Shown here piece by piece: positions 8,115 to 17,454 of a stretch of DNA of 64,000 nucleotides. The position numbers were made by a program, and so were the translations under genes. This stretch comes from Bacteroidota bacterium (GTDB lineage: Bacteria > Bacteroidota > Ignavibacteria > Ignavibacteriales > Ignavibacteriaceae): the NCBI GenBank assembly GCA_021813585.1, contig JAKAJV010000135.1, positions 1 through 64,000 on the forward strand, in the 5' to 3' direction. Within the stretch, counting starts at the first letter, position 1, and each line of letters starts with the position of its first letter. The notes beneath the pieces were generated by a model that ran no database searches, was not told the origin of the DNA, and saw only the letters and a list, made by a program, of their open reading frames with translations.

Positions 8115-8145
8115 CCTTCAACGTCCAAGGCAGCGATGTTGAAGC
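8115..8145. repeat. 31-bp hairpin repeat, copy 1
   Basis: CCTTCAACGT, an 11-base loop beginning CCAAGGCAGC, and an imperfect complement. The same sequence with perfect arms is at 55089-55119. It runs directly into a CCTGC/GCAGG palindrome (CCTGCCTGCAGCAGGCAGG, 8146-8162 region). Confidence 0.6.
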
Positions 8146-8189
8146 CTGCCTGCAGCAGGCAGGGTTTGATGCGTAAAGGGAGTTAATAA

Positions 8190-9518
8190 TCATTTAAGCA
8201 GCAGCATTTTTTTAGAGGAGACATAACCGCCGCATTTCAATTGATATATATACATCCCGCTTGACAAATTACTTCCGTCAAAGTTAACCATATGTTCACC
8301 CGCAGCCTGCACGCCGTTAACAAGCCGGGCAATTTCTCTGCCCGTTATATCAAATACAGTTAATACGACTCGCCCGGGTTTTTTCAATTTGTAAGAGATT
8401 GTTGTTGATGGATTAAATGGATTTGGATGATTCTGCATCAACAAATATTCCGTTGCCATTTTATATCTGTTAGATGAAATGCCGGTAATTATTCCGCCGT
8501 TGTTTGAAGTATAAAATACTCTTCCGCTGTCGCACAACAGCCAGCCGTGTGTGCTGTCGGTAAAAACTAAATCTCTGCCCCACAATTGTCCGTTATAAAT
8601 TTTTTGCTCAGACCATGTTCTACCGGTATCCTGGCTGTAATACAAACTTCCTGAATCTACGTACCAAACTTTAGAAGGATTGCCGGGAACAAATTCAATA
8701 TCATTAGGCCAACCGGTTGAACTAATATCATATGTTTCCCAGGAATAGCCACCGTCTTTAGTTCTACACATTTGCCAATTAATATTGGGGTTTTGGTAAT
8801 CCATATTAACCACTAATCCTAAATTCTCGTTATAAAATTTTACAAGATCACCTCCTTCGAATGGGAAATTTGTGCTCAACCAGGTTTTTCCACCGTTGGT
8901 TGTTTTATAGAGTTTTTGTGGAATCATACCAGATTCCCGGAAATAACCTATGTTTATATTTACGAAGTCGAGTCTTCTCCATGTATCTCCGGAATAGCCG
9001 CCAAAAGCCGAATCGTTTACAGAAATCCAACTTTTTCCCCCGTCTGTTGTTTTTAAAAAAATTGCCGGACCTGGAACACTATCTGGACTTATTACATTAT
9101 TAGCGTCTCCCATTGAAACGCCGTTATTTATATCAAACATCTTTATATAATTCAAAAATTTAGTTTTGGTAGTATCATAATACTGCATCGACCAATTTGT
9201 ACCTCCATCGGAAGTTGCAAATATTTTACCCGTGCCTGTGCAAATCCAGAAATGTAAATTATCAATCATAGATAAATCGACAATACTTTCTCCCAATGAA
9301 GCGTTTGTTATTTTAGTCCAGCTAGTCCCGTTATCTTCCGATTTGTAAATTAAATTGTCTACACCTATAATTAAATTATTAGTATCGCATGCATCAACAG
9401 CAAAACCGAAATGCCAGCCTCTTTGAAATCCATAAGATTTTTGTATCCATTGGGAATAAATAAATGAATTAAACAACAGAAGGTAGAATAAAACCGTATA
9501 TAGAGATCTGAATTTCAT
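8190..9518 (-). CDS. Secreted beta-propeller protein with type IX sorting domain
   Basis: A 442-residue exported protein. It has a signal peptide (residues 1-22, ending FIYS before QW), then repeated BNR/Ycf48-like blades recognisable by TTDGGKSW, TTNGGKTW, TKDGGYSW, SQDTGRTW and SNNGG, and a C-terminal Por secretion sorting domain (about 365-442) with the NHPNPFNPSTTI motif, GREIARLV and a final KKMLLLK. The sorting domain directs secretion and surface attachment through the type IX system. The propeller's ligand is unknown. The gene stands alone, with 160 bases of repeat-containing sequence on its downstream side (8028-8189). Confidence 0.85.
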   Translation of the reverse strand: MKFRSLYTVLFYLLLFNSFIYSQWIQKSYGFQRGWHFGFAVDACDTNNLIIGVDNLIYKSEDNGTSWTKITNASLGESIVDLSMIDNLHFWICTGTGKIFATSDGGTNWSMQYYDTTKTKFLNYIKMFDINNGVSMGDANNVISPDSVPGPAIFLKTTDGGKSWISVNDSAFGGYSGDTWRRLDFVNINIGYFRESGMIPQKLYKTTNGGKTWLSTNFPFEGGDLVKFYNENLGLVVNMDYQNPNINWQMCRTKDGGYSWETYDISSTGWPNDIEFVPGNPSKVWYVDSGSLYYSQDTGRTWSEQKIYNGQLWGRDLVFTDSTHGWLLCDSGRVFYTSNNGGIITGISSNRYKMATEYLLMQNHPNPFNPSTTISYKLKKPGRVVLTVFDITGREIARLVNGVQAAGEHMVNFDGSNLSSGMYIYQLKCGGYVSSKKMLLLK

Positions 9519-9603
9519 TTTTTTGTTTACCCCGTTATGAATATACCAAGCCTAAGCAGATAAAAAGTTTAGCTTATGTGCATTAGGTTCAATGTTTCTG
9601 AGA

Positions 9604-10017
9604 TTATTTTGTTGGCGGTGTTTTATCTTCGCCTTCATCATTCCCGCCATTATTTTTTCCCAAGGCTTCTATTGTTTTTGTGAAAGAGTACATATCACTC
9701 TTTACAGGATCATTCTTAAATATGTTGCGGCAAATTTCACAAATGCCGATAACAGTATTATAAATTTCATTAAGTGCTGTTATAGATGCCTCTGAAATTT
9801 TAGGCCTATTTTTCTTTGCAGATTCCTGTGTTACATTTGCTGTCCTAAGCGAATCAGCATAATTTTTTATATTCGGTATTAGTGCCGGGTCCATTCCCTT
9901 TGTATTTATTTCTGCTGCAAGCTCGTTTGATATATTATTTTTAAATTGTTCAACAATAGCTTCGCATGCTGTAAGTGTATCGAATGCGGAATAATTAAAT
10001 GATTTTTGTGTTGCCAT
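9604..10017 (-). CDS. Uncharacterised alpha-helical protein
   Basis: I do not recognise this 137-residue protein. It has no signal peptide or membrane segment, appears mostly helical, contains a CEAIVEQF helix near residue 18 and an ICEICRN segment near 93, and ends in a disordered Gly/Asp/Lys tail (NNGGNDEGEDKTPPTK). Codon use resembles the surrounding genes. It is flanked by 85 bases on its downstream side and about 270 bases upstream, so it is probably monocistronic. A 279-base frame overlapping its start on the same strand is judged spurious. Confidence 0.6.
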   Translation of the reverse strand: MATQKSFNYSAFDTLTACEAIVEQFKNNISNELAAEINTKGMDPALIPNIKNYADSLRTANVTQESAKKNRPKISEASITALNEIYNTVIGICEICRNIFKNDPVKSDMYSFTKTIEALGKNNGGNDEGEDKTPPTK

Positions 10018-10286
10018 CTTACTTTCCCATTAAATGTAAGATAAAATTTAATTTCCTGTTTTACAGTAATAAATAAAAAAGACTTAGTCAATAAAAATAT
10101 TTCCGTTTTGCAAAAATTTTTAATTACCGAATATACATTGGAGATAATCAACGCATTGAAGACGCAGAGTATCTGAATGCTCATTTAAGCAAGCTTGGTG
10201 TTTACAAAATGAATGATAAATACATTTGAAAACATTATATTGGTATGTGTAAAATTTTGATTGCTAAAAATAAATAAGAATATTAA

Positions 10287-10622
10287 ATGAACGATGATAT
10301 CGTAGAACAATTTCTAAAGTGCATTTCAGATTCAAACATAAAAATTAAGGAAATGTATTTGTTTGGTTCCCGTTCCCGTGATGATTGGAAACCGGATTCG
10401 GACTATGACATTCTAATCATTCTTGAAAAGAAGGAAAGAAAAATAATCAATAAATTATATGATTTTGTAATTGATATTCTAATTTCCAAGGGGAAATTAA
10501 TTTCGTTAAAAATATTTTCAGAATCCGAATTTATCCGGCTTAAATCAATACCGACACCGTTTATGTACAACGTACTAAAAGAAGGAATAAACATTGGACC
10601 CGACAACCGAACAATTAATTAG
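10287..10622 (+). CDS. MNT-type minimal nucleotidyltransferase (putative antitoxin)
   Basis: A 111-residue minimal nucleotidyltransferase. The family signature is clear: GSRSRDD at 27-33 followed by SDYD at 38-41, giving the Gly-Ser motif and the first two metal-binding aspartates (D39, D41). MNT proteins paired with HEPN proteins act as antitoxins, in studied cases by adding AMP residues to a tyrosine of the HEPN toxin. The next gene, a HEPN protein, begins 29 bases before this stop codon, which is the usual arrangement. The C-terminal third is more divergent. Confidence 0.83.
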   Translation: MNDDIVEQFLKCISDSNIKIKEMYLFGSRSRDDWKPDSDYDILIILEKKERKIINKLYDFVIDILISKGKLISLKIFSESEFIRLKSIPTPFMYNVLKEGINIGPDNRTIN

Positions 10623-11001
10623 GAGCTATTTCAAAAAAGCCGAAGATAAGTTAGCTGTAGCTCAAAGACTTTTTCATTCAAAAGATTATGAAGACTCTGT
10701 TTCAAGAGCCTATTATGCGGTCTTTCATGCAGCTCAAGGACTGCTTTTAACAGAGGGACAGAAAGCAGAAACTCATAAAGGAGTAGTAACGTTGTTCGGA
10801 CTATTATTCGTTAAGACAGGAAAGTTCAGCAAGGAACTTGGTAAATACCTCTCTAACCTAAAAGATGACAGGGAAAGCGGAGACTATGAACTTTTTTCTT
10901 TTATAGACGAGGAGACCGCTAGGACTGCCTTAGACGAAGCAGAGGAATTTCTGAAAGAAACAAAATCTTATTTAACCGCATCGGGCATATTATCAAATTA
11001 A
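10594..11001 (+). CDS. HEPN-domain protein (putative RNase toxin)
   Basis: A 135-residue four-helix HEPN protein. It starts at a TTG codon (10594), behind a GAAGGAATAA sequence and overlapping the MNT gene by 29 bases; the alternative downstream starts would cut helix 1. The catalytic R-x6-H motif is R38...H45 in RAYYAVFH, and the later RESGDYE motif (about 90-96) is conserved in this HEPN class. HEPN proteins of this kind cleave RNA when not restrained by their MNT partner. A strong bidirectional terminator follows at 11075-11103. The pair could equally be a module of unknown regulatory function. Confidence 0.82.
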   Translation: MDPTTEQLIRSYFKKAEDKLAVAQRLFHSKDYEDSVSRAYYAVFHAAQGLLLTEGQKAETHKGVVTLFGLLFVKTGKFSKELGKYLSNLKDDRESGDYELFSFIDEETARTALDEAEEFLKETKSYLTASGILSN

Positions 11002-11074
11002 GCAAAATCTCTCATTCCTAATTTTCATTACCGTGCCCTATCTTGCCTTTGTCGTTTACTATAGAATCGAAAAT

Positions 11075-11103
11075 AAAAATACCCTTCAACGAAGGGTATT
11101 TTT
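11075..11103. terminator. Bidirectional intrinsic terminator
   Basis: A 13-bp perfect stem (AAAAATACCCTTC) with an AAC loop, flanked by A and T runs on both sides, lies between the converging HEPN and aconitase genes. Confidence 0.9.
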
Positions 11104-11164
11104 ATTAAATTAACTCATGAATATTTCTAACTTTAAATTTAACCGATAATAGATCTTTTTGAAA

Positions 11165-13426
11165 TTATTTATTCGCCTGTGCAATCAGATTAAGTGCGCT
11201 GCCGGCTTTGAACCATTTTATCTGCGCTTTGTTGAAAGTATGGTTAAGCATCGCTTTGTCTTCGCTTCCGTCTATATGCTTTATTACCAACGTAAGCTGC
11301 TTTTCGGGTGTTAGGTCTGTTAAGCCTAAAATGCTTACCTTGTCGTCTTCTTGGATCTTATCGTAATCAGCAGGATTTGCAAAAGTTAAAGGAAGCATTC
11401 CTTGTTTCTTAAGGTTGGTCTCATGAATACGTGCAAAGCTTTTAACTATTATTGCCTTGCCTCCGAGGAATCTCGGCTCCATCGCTGCATGTTCGCGGCT
11501 AGAACCCTCGCCATAGTTTTCATCGCCTACAACTGCCCAGCCTTGCCCCTTAGCTTTATATTCTCGTGCAACTTCGGGAGTCGATTTGTATTCGCCTGTA
11601 AAAACATTTTTTACTTTTCCGGCTTCACCGGTATAAGCATTTATTGCGCCGATGAACATATTGTTCGATATGTTATCCAGATGACCTCTAAATCTAAGCC
11701 AGGGTCCTGCCATTGAGATATGGTCTGTTGTGCACTTGCCCTTAGCTTTTAACAATACCGGGAGATCGACATAATCTTTGCCGTTCCATGGCTCAAACGG
11801 TTTAAGCAGTTGAAGTCTTTCACTCTTCGGATCGACGATTACATTTACACTTGAACCGTCTTTAGCCGGGGGAACAAATCCTTCTTCGCCTCTATCGAAG
11901 CCTCTCGGCGGAAGCTCTTCACCTTTAGGAGGATCTAGCTTAACCTTTTCGCCTTTCTCGTTAACAAGCTCATCGGTAACAGGGTTAAATGAAACGCTTC
12001 CGGCAATAGCAAGAGCTGTTGTAAGTTCCGGACTAGCAACAAACGCCAGTGTTTCAGGATTGCCGTCGTTCCTTTTTGCAAAGTTTCTGTTAAAAGAAGT
12101 AACAATCGTATTTCTGTCGCCGGTTTTAATATCCATTCTTTTCCACATGCCTATGCAAGGTCCGCAGGCGTTAGCTAAAATTACCCCGCCGAAATCGGAA
12201 AGAGTTTTCAACTGCCCGTCGCGCTCAATTGTTGCACGCACCTGTTCAGAACCCGGAGTAATAGTAAACTGCGACTTTGCCTTTAGCCCTTTTGACAATG
12301 CCTGCTTTGCTATGCTAGCTGCACGGTCTATATCTTCGTAGCTGGAGTTTGTGCAGCTTCCGATTAAGGCAACGCTCAGCTTATCAGGATAATTATTCTC
12401 TATAACCGCTTCTTTCATTTTGGAAATCGGCACAGCTTTATCTGGTGTAAACGGACCGTTAAGGTGAGGTTCCAATTCGCTTAAATTAATTTCTATTACC
12501 TGGTCAAAATATTTTTCGGGATTTTCATAAACTTCCTTATCAGCAACAAGGACGTCAGCCAGCCCTTCGGCAAGAGCAGTAACGTCTGCGCGGTTTGTAA
12601 TTCTTAGGTAAGCAGCCATCTTTTCATCAAACGGGAAGACGGAAGTTGTAGCGCCGATTTCAGCGCCCATATTGCAGATAGTTCCTTTGCCGGTGCAGGA
12701 AAGAGTTGTTGCACCTTCGCCGAAATATTCAACAATTGCACCGGTGCCGCCTTTAACGGTAAGTATACCTGCAAGCTTTAAGATAATATCTTTTGCAGAT
12801 GCCCAGCCGTTAAGCTTGCCTGTTAGTTTAACACCGATAAGCTTTGGCCATTTTAATTCCCACGGCATACCCGCCATAACATCTACAGCATCGGCGCCGC
12901 CCACACCAATAGCTATCATTCCGAGACCGCCTGCATTCGGCGTGTGCGAGTCGGTCCCTATCATCATTCCGCCGGGGAATGCATAGTTTTCCAGTACAAC
13001 TTGATGAATTATTCCTGCGCCGGGTTTCCAAAAGCCTATTCCGTACTTTCGAGAGATACTTTCTAGAAAATCATAGACTTCTTTATTCTCCGTAGTTGCT
13101 CTAAGCAAATCATCCTTAGCGCCAACCTGCGCCTGGATTAAATGATCGCAATGAACAGTGGAAGGTACGGCGGTAGTTTTTCTTCCTGCCGACATAAACT
13201 GCAGCAGAGCCATTTGCGCAGTTGCATCCTGCATTGCAACTCTGTCCGGTGCAAGCTCGGCATAGTCTTTACCTTTTTTTAATTCCGATACCGGATTATC
13301 CCAAAGATGCGTGTATAGAACTTTCTCTGCATACGTTAAAGGTCTGTTAACAACCTTTCTTATTTCCCCAAGTTTATTTTTATAATTTGAATAAACTTTC
13401 TTGATCCTTTCAATATTAGCTGCCAT
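11165..13426 (-). CDS. acn: Aconitate hydratase
   Basis: A 753-residue aconitase of the mitochondrial/AcnA-like type, interconverting citrate and isocitrate in the TCA cycle. The [4Fe-4S] ligands are C358 ([10 protein letters not shown]), C421 and C424 ([10 protein letters not shown]). [10 protein letters not shown] and GTDSH near residue 158 and the swivel-domain [14 protein letters not shown] near 640 are all present. Length matches mitochondrial aconitase more closely than AcnB or bacterial AcnA of about 890 residues. It is transcribed alone, converging on the HEPN gene, and divergent from the NtrC-like regulator 155 bases upstream. Confidence 0.95.
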   Translation of the reverse strand: MAANIERIKKVYSNYKNKLGEIRKVVNRPLTYAEKVLYTHLWDNPVSELKKGKDYAELAPDRVAMQDATAQMALLQFMSAGRKTTAVPSTVHCDHLIQAQVGAKDDLLRATTENKEVYDFLESISRKYGIGFWKPGAGIIHQVVLENYAFPGGMMIGTDSHTPNAGGLGMIAIGVGGADAVDVMAGMPWELKWPKLIGVKLTGKLNGWASAKDIILKLAGILTVKGGTGAIVEYFGEGATTLSCTGKGTICNMGAEIGATTSVFPFDEKMAAYLRITNRADVTALAEGLADVLVADKEVYENPEKYFDQVIEINLSELEPHLNGPFTPDKAVPISKMKEAVIENNYPDKLSVALIGSCTNSSYEDIDRAASIAKQALSKGLKAKSQFTITPGSEQVRATIERDGQLKTLSDFGGVILANACGPCIGMWKRMDIKTGDRNTIVTSFNRNFAKRNDGNPETLAFVASPELTTALAIAGSVSFNPVTDELVNEKGEKVKLDPPKGEELPPRGFDRGEEGFVPPAKDGSSVNVIVDPKSERLQLLKPFEPWNGKDYVDLPVLLKAKGKCTTDHISMAGPWLRFRGHLDNISNNMFIGAINAYTGEAGKVKNVFTGEYKSTPEVAREYKAKGQGWAVVGDENYGEGSSREHAAMEPRFLGGKAIIVKSFARIHETNLKKQGMLPLTFANPADYDKIQEDDKVSILGLTDLTPEKQLTLVIKHIDGSEDKAMLNHTFNKAQIKWFKAGSALNLIAQANK

Positions 13427-13581
13427 AATAAAACCTTTTTTATTTTCAATTCTTTTTATACGAAAATAAGAAAAAGGAGATAAAATTGCTTGGAGTAAGG
13501 CTTGAGAAAAAATAAATACATTTTAATTTTAAGTTTATTATGTTAGAGGCATAATTATTATGTCTATTAGAACATGTCGTT

Positions 13582-14940
13582 ATGCGGGAAATTACATTAT
13601 TAATTGTCGACGATGAGCCTTCGTACCTCGATCTTTTAAAAGGTCTTCTTCAGCAGGAAGGCTACAAGAAGATAATTACAGAGCAGCACCCGGAAAAAGT
13701 AATCTCTATACTGAAAGCGAAACCGGTCGATCTGATAATACTTGATGTATATATGCCCAAACTAAACGGGCTGGATTTGCTTGAAGAAATAAATCAAACA
13801 CATCCCGGAATCCCGGTAATAATTGTAACGGCAGTGGACGAAATTGAAATTGCGTTAAGAGCCATCAAGCTGGGCGCATATGAATATATAACAAAGCCTC
13901 CGGATACCGACCGTCTTTTCCTTTCCATAAAGAGGGCTTTGGAACAGAGGATACTCGAACAGGAGCTGGATTCCCACCGCTCAATTCTTTCCAAGTCAGC
14001 TCCAAAGAAATCCTATTTTTCGGATATTATAACTTCGTCTCCTTTGATGTATAAAGTTTTCGAGCTGGTGGAAATTTTTGCGCCGACAAATGAAATTGTT
14101 CTGATTACCGGCGAGACCGGAACGGGAAAGGACCTCGTCGCCAGAAAGATTCACGAGCTTTCGCCGCGCAGGAACAATCCATTTGTGGCTGTTAATCTTG
14201 CGTCAATATCTTCTTCATTATTTGAAAGCGAGTTATTCGGGTACGAGAAAGGCGCTTTTACGGGCGCGGGAAGCGAAAAAAGAGGCTATTTTGAAGAGGC
14301 TAACGGAGGTACCATTTTCCTTGATGAAGTAGGCGAGCTTCCCAAAGAACTGCAAGGCAAGCTGCTAAGAACAATTCAGTACAACCAGGTTTTCCGATTA
14401 GGAAATCCGAAACCTATCCAGCTGGATATAAGGATAATTGCCGCCACAAATAAAAATTTAATTGAAGCCGTAAAGCAGAATGAGTTCAGGGCGGACCTGT
14501 ATTACCGGCTTAACCGGGGTCTAATTCAGCTGCCGCCTCTGCGGGAAAGAAGCGACGACATACCGTTATTATCAAATCACTATTTAAAGATAAGCAATTT
14601 TATTTATAAGAAAGATATCGCCGGCTTTACAGAAAGCGCAATGAATCTTTTAAAGAGCTACGACTTTCCCGGCAACATTAGGGAGCTCGAAAATATAGTC
14701 TTTAATGCCGTAGCCAAGACAAAGAAGAACGACTTGATTTCCGATTTTGCCCTGCCGAATAAATCCGATGCGGAAGCTGAAAGCCAGGTCCGGCTTATTT
14801 CAATTGATGACGCCGTAAAGGAACACATAAACTCGGTGCTGAATTTTACAAAGGGTAGCCTACATAAAGCGGCCGCCATTTTGGGCGTAAGCGAAAGAAC
14901 CCTCCAGCGAAAAGTTAAAAACTTCAAGGAACAATTGTAA
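13582..14940 (+). CDS. Sigma-54-dependent NtrC-family response regulator
   Basis: A 452-residue regulator with three domains: a receiver (about 3-120; acidic pocket D10-D11, phosphoacceptor D55, T83, K105), an AAA+ sigma-54 activator domain with Walker A GETGTGKD at 177-184, the sigma-54 contact motif GAFTGA at 224-229 and Walker B GTIFLDEVGE at 243-252, and a C-terminal Fis-type helix-turn-helix (about 415-450, ILGVSERTLQRK). It is the only sigma-54 activator in the window; no partner kinase is adjacent. It precedes three pseudopilin-like genes by 190 bases and may control them, but no clean GG-N10-GC promoter was found there. Confidence 0.92.
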   Translation: MREITLLIVDDEPSYLDLLKGLLQQEGYKKIITEQHPEKVISILKAKPVDLIILDVYMPKLNGLDLLEEINQTHPGIPVIIVTAVDEIEIALRAIKLGAYEYITKPPDTDRLFLSIKRALEQRILEQELDSHRSILSKSAPKKSYFSDIITSSPLMYKVFELVEIFAPTNEIVLITGETGTGKDLVARKIHELSPRRNNPFVAVNLASISSSLFESELFGYEKGAFTGAGSEKRGYFEEANGGTIFLDEVGELPKELQGKLLRTIQYNQVFRLGNPKPIQLDIRIIAATNKNLIEAVKQNEFRADLYYRLNRGLIQLPPLRERSDDIPLLSNHYLKISNFIYKKDIAGFTESAMNLLKSYDFPGNIRELENIVFNAVAKTKKNDLISDFALPNKSDAEAESQVRLISIDDAVKEHINSVLNFTKGSLHKAAAILGVSERTLQRKVKNFKEQL

Positions 14941-14954
14941 CAACCCGACGCCGG

Positions 14955-14982
14955 ACGACAATTTTGGCGTCAATTTTGTCGT
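14955..14982. promoter_or_regulatory. Inverted repeat downstream of the NtrC-type gene
   Basis: ACGACAA (14955-14961) and TTGTCGT (14976-14982) are perfect arms around a 14-base spacer. It could be a weak terminator of the regulator gene or an activator site for the following operon; the T-run expected of a good terminator is absent. Confidence 0.35.
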
Positions 14983-15130
14983 TTGTCATGCCGCATTTAA
15001 TCCGCAGTTAAAAAAAATTACTAAAATGGCCGGTTAAAAACAGTTAAAATAATTTTTACTGCGGGCATAATATTTGTTTATTTAATACGCTGGCAGTTAA
15101 CCGGAAATTAGAAATAATCAGAGTAATTTT

Positions 15131-15616
15131 ATGACGAATATCCAAACTATGTTAACAGTTGGGGCGATGCTTCTTTTAGCAATTGTTTCTTTGAATTTTA
15201 ATTCCACCGTGCTGGATACATCCACCTCGGATATGCAGAATAAAATATATCTAACTGCTTTTTCTATCTCGGATAACTTAATAGAAGAGATAAAGCAGAA
15301 GAGCTTTGACGAGGCCACGATTGAATTCCCCACTACCAACACTGCCAGCTTAACTCCGCCAGCCAACCTGGGGCCGGAAGCCGGTGAAACATATCCCAAC
15401 TATAACGACGTTGACGACTACAACGGCTTTGCCGATACGATTACCGCACCGTATTTTGAAACCTATTATGTCTCCTGCTCGGTTGAATATGTAGACGGCG
15501 ATAACCCGGATGTTGCCAGCACAACGCAAACGTTCTATAAAAAAGTTACTGTTACCGTTTCTAGCCCTTATTTAAAGAGCCCTGTAAGCTTATCATCAAT
15601 TTTTACGTTAAAGTAA
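15131..15616 (+). CDS. Pseudopilin-like membrane-anchored protein 1 (PilV-like position)
   Basis: A 161-residue protein with a short polar N-terminus, one hydrophobic span (MLTVGAMLLLAIVSL, residues 7-21) and an extracytoplasmic domain beginning with the helical AFSISDNLIEEIKQKSFDEAT, which resembles the 'a..ia..lie.ik...y' helix of minor pilins. The canonical prepilin cleavage motif (G followed by FTLIE) is absent. It is the first of three tightly spaced genes; its stop shares a base with the next ATG. The best guess is a minor pseudopilin-type component, on architecture and context only. Confidence 0.6.
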   Translation: MTNIQTMLTVGAMLLLAIVSLNFNSTVLDTSTSDMQNKIYLTAFSISDNLIEEIKQKSFDEATIEFPTTNTASLTPPANLGPEAGETYPNYNDVDDYNGFADTITAPYFETYYVSCSVEYVDGDNPDVASTTQTFYKKVTVTVSSPYLKSPVSLSSIFTLK

Positions 15617-16164
15617 TGAACACACTAACCGACATACTTGGAGCTTCATTAGTCGGCGGCCTGGTGCTGCTGGTTATTTTGAACTTAAACATATATTCCA
15701 GCCAGACTAAATTTTCATCAGACTCCGGATTAAGGCTGCAGCAGAATGCTAAGACGCTGGCGGATATAATTGAATATGACCTTAGGAAAATCGGTTTTAA
15801 CCACAGCGGGGTTGCAATTAAAACGGCTGCGCAAAATCAAATAACTTTTTATTCGGATATTAACGACTCCGGCGTAGTAGATACGGTTACGCTTACCATA
15901 AGCGACTCAACGCTCGTAACATCCACACCCAATCCGCACGACAAGATATTATATATGATTATAAACAGCGATACATCCAAAGGTCCCTCGCTTGGACTTA
16001 CAAATCTTAAGTTCACTTACATGAATTCGATGCTGCAAACAACGGCCGCTCTGGACAGTATAAAATACGTTAAGACTGAAATCTGGCTTGAGTCCCCGGA
16101 AAAAGTTGATTCTACTTACGCACAGACTTACTGGGAAATAACCATTAATCCAAGGAATATATAG
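15616..16164 (+). CDS. Pseudopilin-like membrane-anchored protein 2 (PilW-like position)
   Basis: A 182-residue protein with an N-terminal span (ILGASLVGGLVLLVILNLNIY) and a periplasmic/extracellular domain. The region from about residue 40, LQQNAKTLADIIEYDLRKIGF, is very like PilW proteins, in which the same helix reads 'l......l..dlr.aGf'. It ends in a beta-rich segment with KTEIWLESPE. No prepilin peptidase motif precedes the span. The gene starts on the last base of the preceding stop and ends one base before the next start, so the three are one transcription and translation unit. Confidence 0.62.
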   Translation: MNTLTDILGASLVGGLVLLVILNLNIYSSQTKFSSDSGLRLQQNAKTLADIIEYDLRKIGFNHSGVAIKTAAQNQITFYSDINDSGVVDTVTLTISDSTLVTSTPNPHDKILYMIINSDTSKGPSLGLTNLKFTYMNSMLQTTAALDSIKYVKTEIWLESPEKVDSTYAQTYWEITINPRNI

Positions 16165-16165
16165 C

Positions 16166-17176
16166 ATGGGTAAAGGAATACTTTTAGTCGTAATGGGAAT
16201 TTCAATCATCATTGGTCTGCTTATTGTTGAACTAAACGCCAATACCACCAGGGGGCTGGATACAACTTTAGATTATTATAAAGAAACTCAGGCCAGGCTT
16301 ATTTCAAATTCCGGAATAGAAATTTACCTGGAAAAGCTTAGAAGAGACAAGACGTTAACAGGCAGCTTTCCGGGTAATCCGCTAATGGGCGGAACCTACG
16401 ATATCACTATTTCCGGGCCCGATTCGCTTTTGAAAATAGTTTCGGTAGGAACGTATAACGGAGTATCGCACACAAGTATAATTTCTGCTTCACGTAAAAT
16501 AGTTGCTTTGCCGGATATAAATTCATCAATATATATATCATCAAACAATTTGGGAATAAACCTCGCAGGCAATATGGATATAAACGGATATGATCATAAT
16601 ATTGACGGAACTCCGGGACCGAATCCTCCGCTGCCGGGAATAGGAGTAAGCAAATCTTCAGACAGTGCCTACATAGTAAATAATATTAAGCCGAAAATTT
16701 CCAGCGCTATTCAGGGAGAAGGCGGTACACCCAGCGTAAGCACTGTTTCGGATACAACCAATTGGGAAGAGCTTACCCAAAATTATATTTTCGCCGCAGA
16801 CTATACACTTCCCACCGGTACGTATTCTACAGGAACAGTTCTGGGAACTCCTACAGATCCAAAGATTACTTATGTTAACGGCGATGTTCAGTTTGCAGGC
16901 ACTGCCAGCGGCTCGGGCATTATGGTTGTTAACGGCAATCTTTCTCTTAGCGGAAATTTTACGTTCACCGGAATACTGATTGTTTACGGCCAGTCTGAAA
17001 TTACTACTAAGACAACCGGCAACGCCGGAATTTACGGCGCCTCTATCTTCGTAGGGGAAAGCGTGGATTTTCAAGCCACCGGCAATGCATTGTTCTATTA
17101 CAGCAGCCAGGCTATAAATAATGCCAAGACGAATTTAAAGTCATCAACTTTCCAAATATTAAGCTGGTGGGAATAA
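16166..17176 (+). CDS. Pseudopilin-like membrane-anchored protein 3 (PilX-like position)
   Basis: A 336-residue protein. The N-terminal span LLVVMGISIIIGLLIVELN is followed by a long helix (YYKETQARLISNSGIEIYLEKLRRD), like the 'a...A.sG...a...l' helix of PilX/GspK minor pilins, and then by a beta-helix-like repeat region (about 220-320: ITYVNGDVQFAGTASGSGIMV, VNGNLSLSGNFTFTGILIV) resembling polymer-forming or bactofilin-type repeats. It would be the largest, tip-like component of the set. The closing residues are SWWE. Function is inferred from the order V-W-X-like alone. Confidence 0.6.
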   Translation: MGKGILLVVMGISIIIGLLIVELNANTTRGLDTTLDYYKETQARLISNSGIEIYLEKLRRDKTLTGSFPGNPLMGGTYDITISGPDSLLKIVSVGTYNGVSHTSIISASRKIVALPDINSSIYISSNNLGINLAGNMDINGYDHNIDGTPGPNPPLPGIGVSKSSDSAYIVNNIKPKISSAIQGEGGTPSVSTVSDTTNWEELTQNYIFAADYTLPTGTYSTGTVLGTPTDPKITYVNGDVQFAGTASGSGIMVVNGNLSLSGNFTFTGILIVYGQSEITTKTTGNAGIYGASIFVGESVDFQATGNALFYYSSQAINNAKTNLKSSTFQILSWWE

Positions 17177-17224
17177 TAATTATACAGAACTAACAAATGG
17201 AGCTTTGCTTCCGGATAAATTTTT

Positions 17225-17419
17225 ATGGTTAATAAAATTCCCGAATATTTTGACAGAGAAGGCGAAAGGTGGTCGATAGGCAAAGGCGATTGGAAAAGCC
17301 ATCAATACGACGACAGGATGAATCGAATCAAAAAGAGGAAGAACAAAATAAGCGTAATGGTTGTTATAAACATCGCAGTAATAATTCTAGTTCTTATCCT
17401 TGCTGTAATTTACTATTGA
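17225..17419 (+). CDS. Small C-tail membrane protein
   Basis: A 64-residue protein with a charged N-terminal half (WSIGKGDWKSHQYDDR) and one C-terminal span (VMVVINIAVIILVLILAVIYY). It follows the pseudopilin-like operon on the same strand after 48 bases and may belong to it. No family recognised. The tail-anchored layout and reasonable codon use favour a real gene, but its shortness leaves doubt. Confidence 0.5.
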   Translation: MVNKIPEYFDREGERWSIGKGDWKSHQYDDRMNRIKKRKNKISVMVVINIAVIILVLILAVIYY

Positions 17420-17454
17420 GGAGATAGCCCGGCTTTCCTTTGAGCTAAAGGCGG

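Noticed and set aside
9906-10184. Frame of 92 codons on the minus strand overlapping the start of the 137-residue orphan gene.
   Set aside because: It has no recognisable domain, overlaps the better frame by over 100 bases and has low-complexity AT-rich composition; likely chance.
10100-10230. Plus-strand open stretch that reads like protein (RIYIGDNQRIEDAEYL...), ending at a TGA near 10229.
   Set aside because: It begins after a stop with no usable start codon and is only about 43 codons. It may be the 3' remnant of a lost gene, but I could not place it in a family.
14941-15130. Sigma-54 promoter for the pseudopilin-like operon (for example CTGGCAGTTAACCGGAA near 15091).
   Set aside because: It lacks the required GC at the -12 position at N10 spacing from GG; a direct check of transcription start would be decisive.
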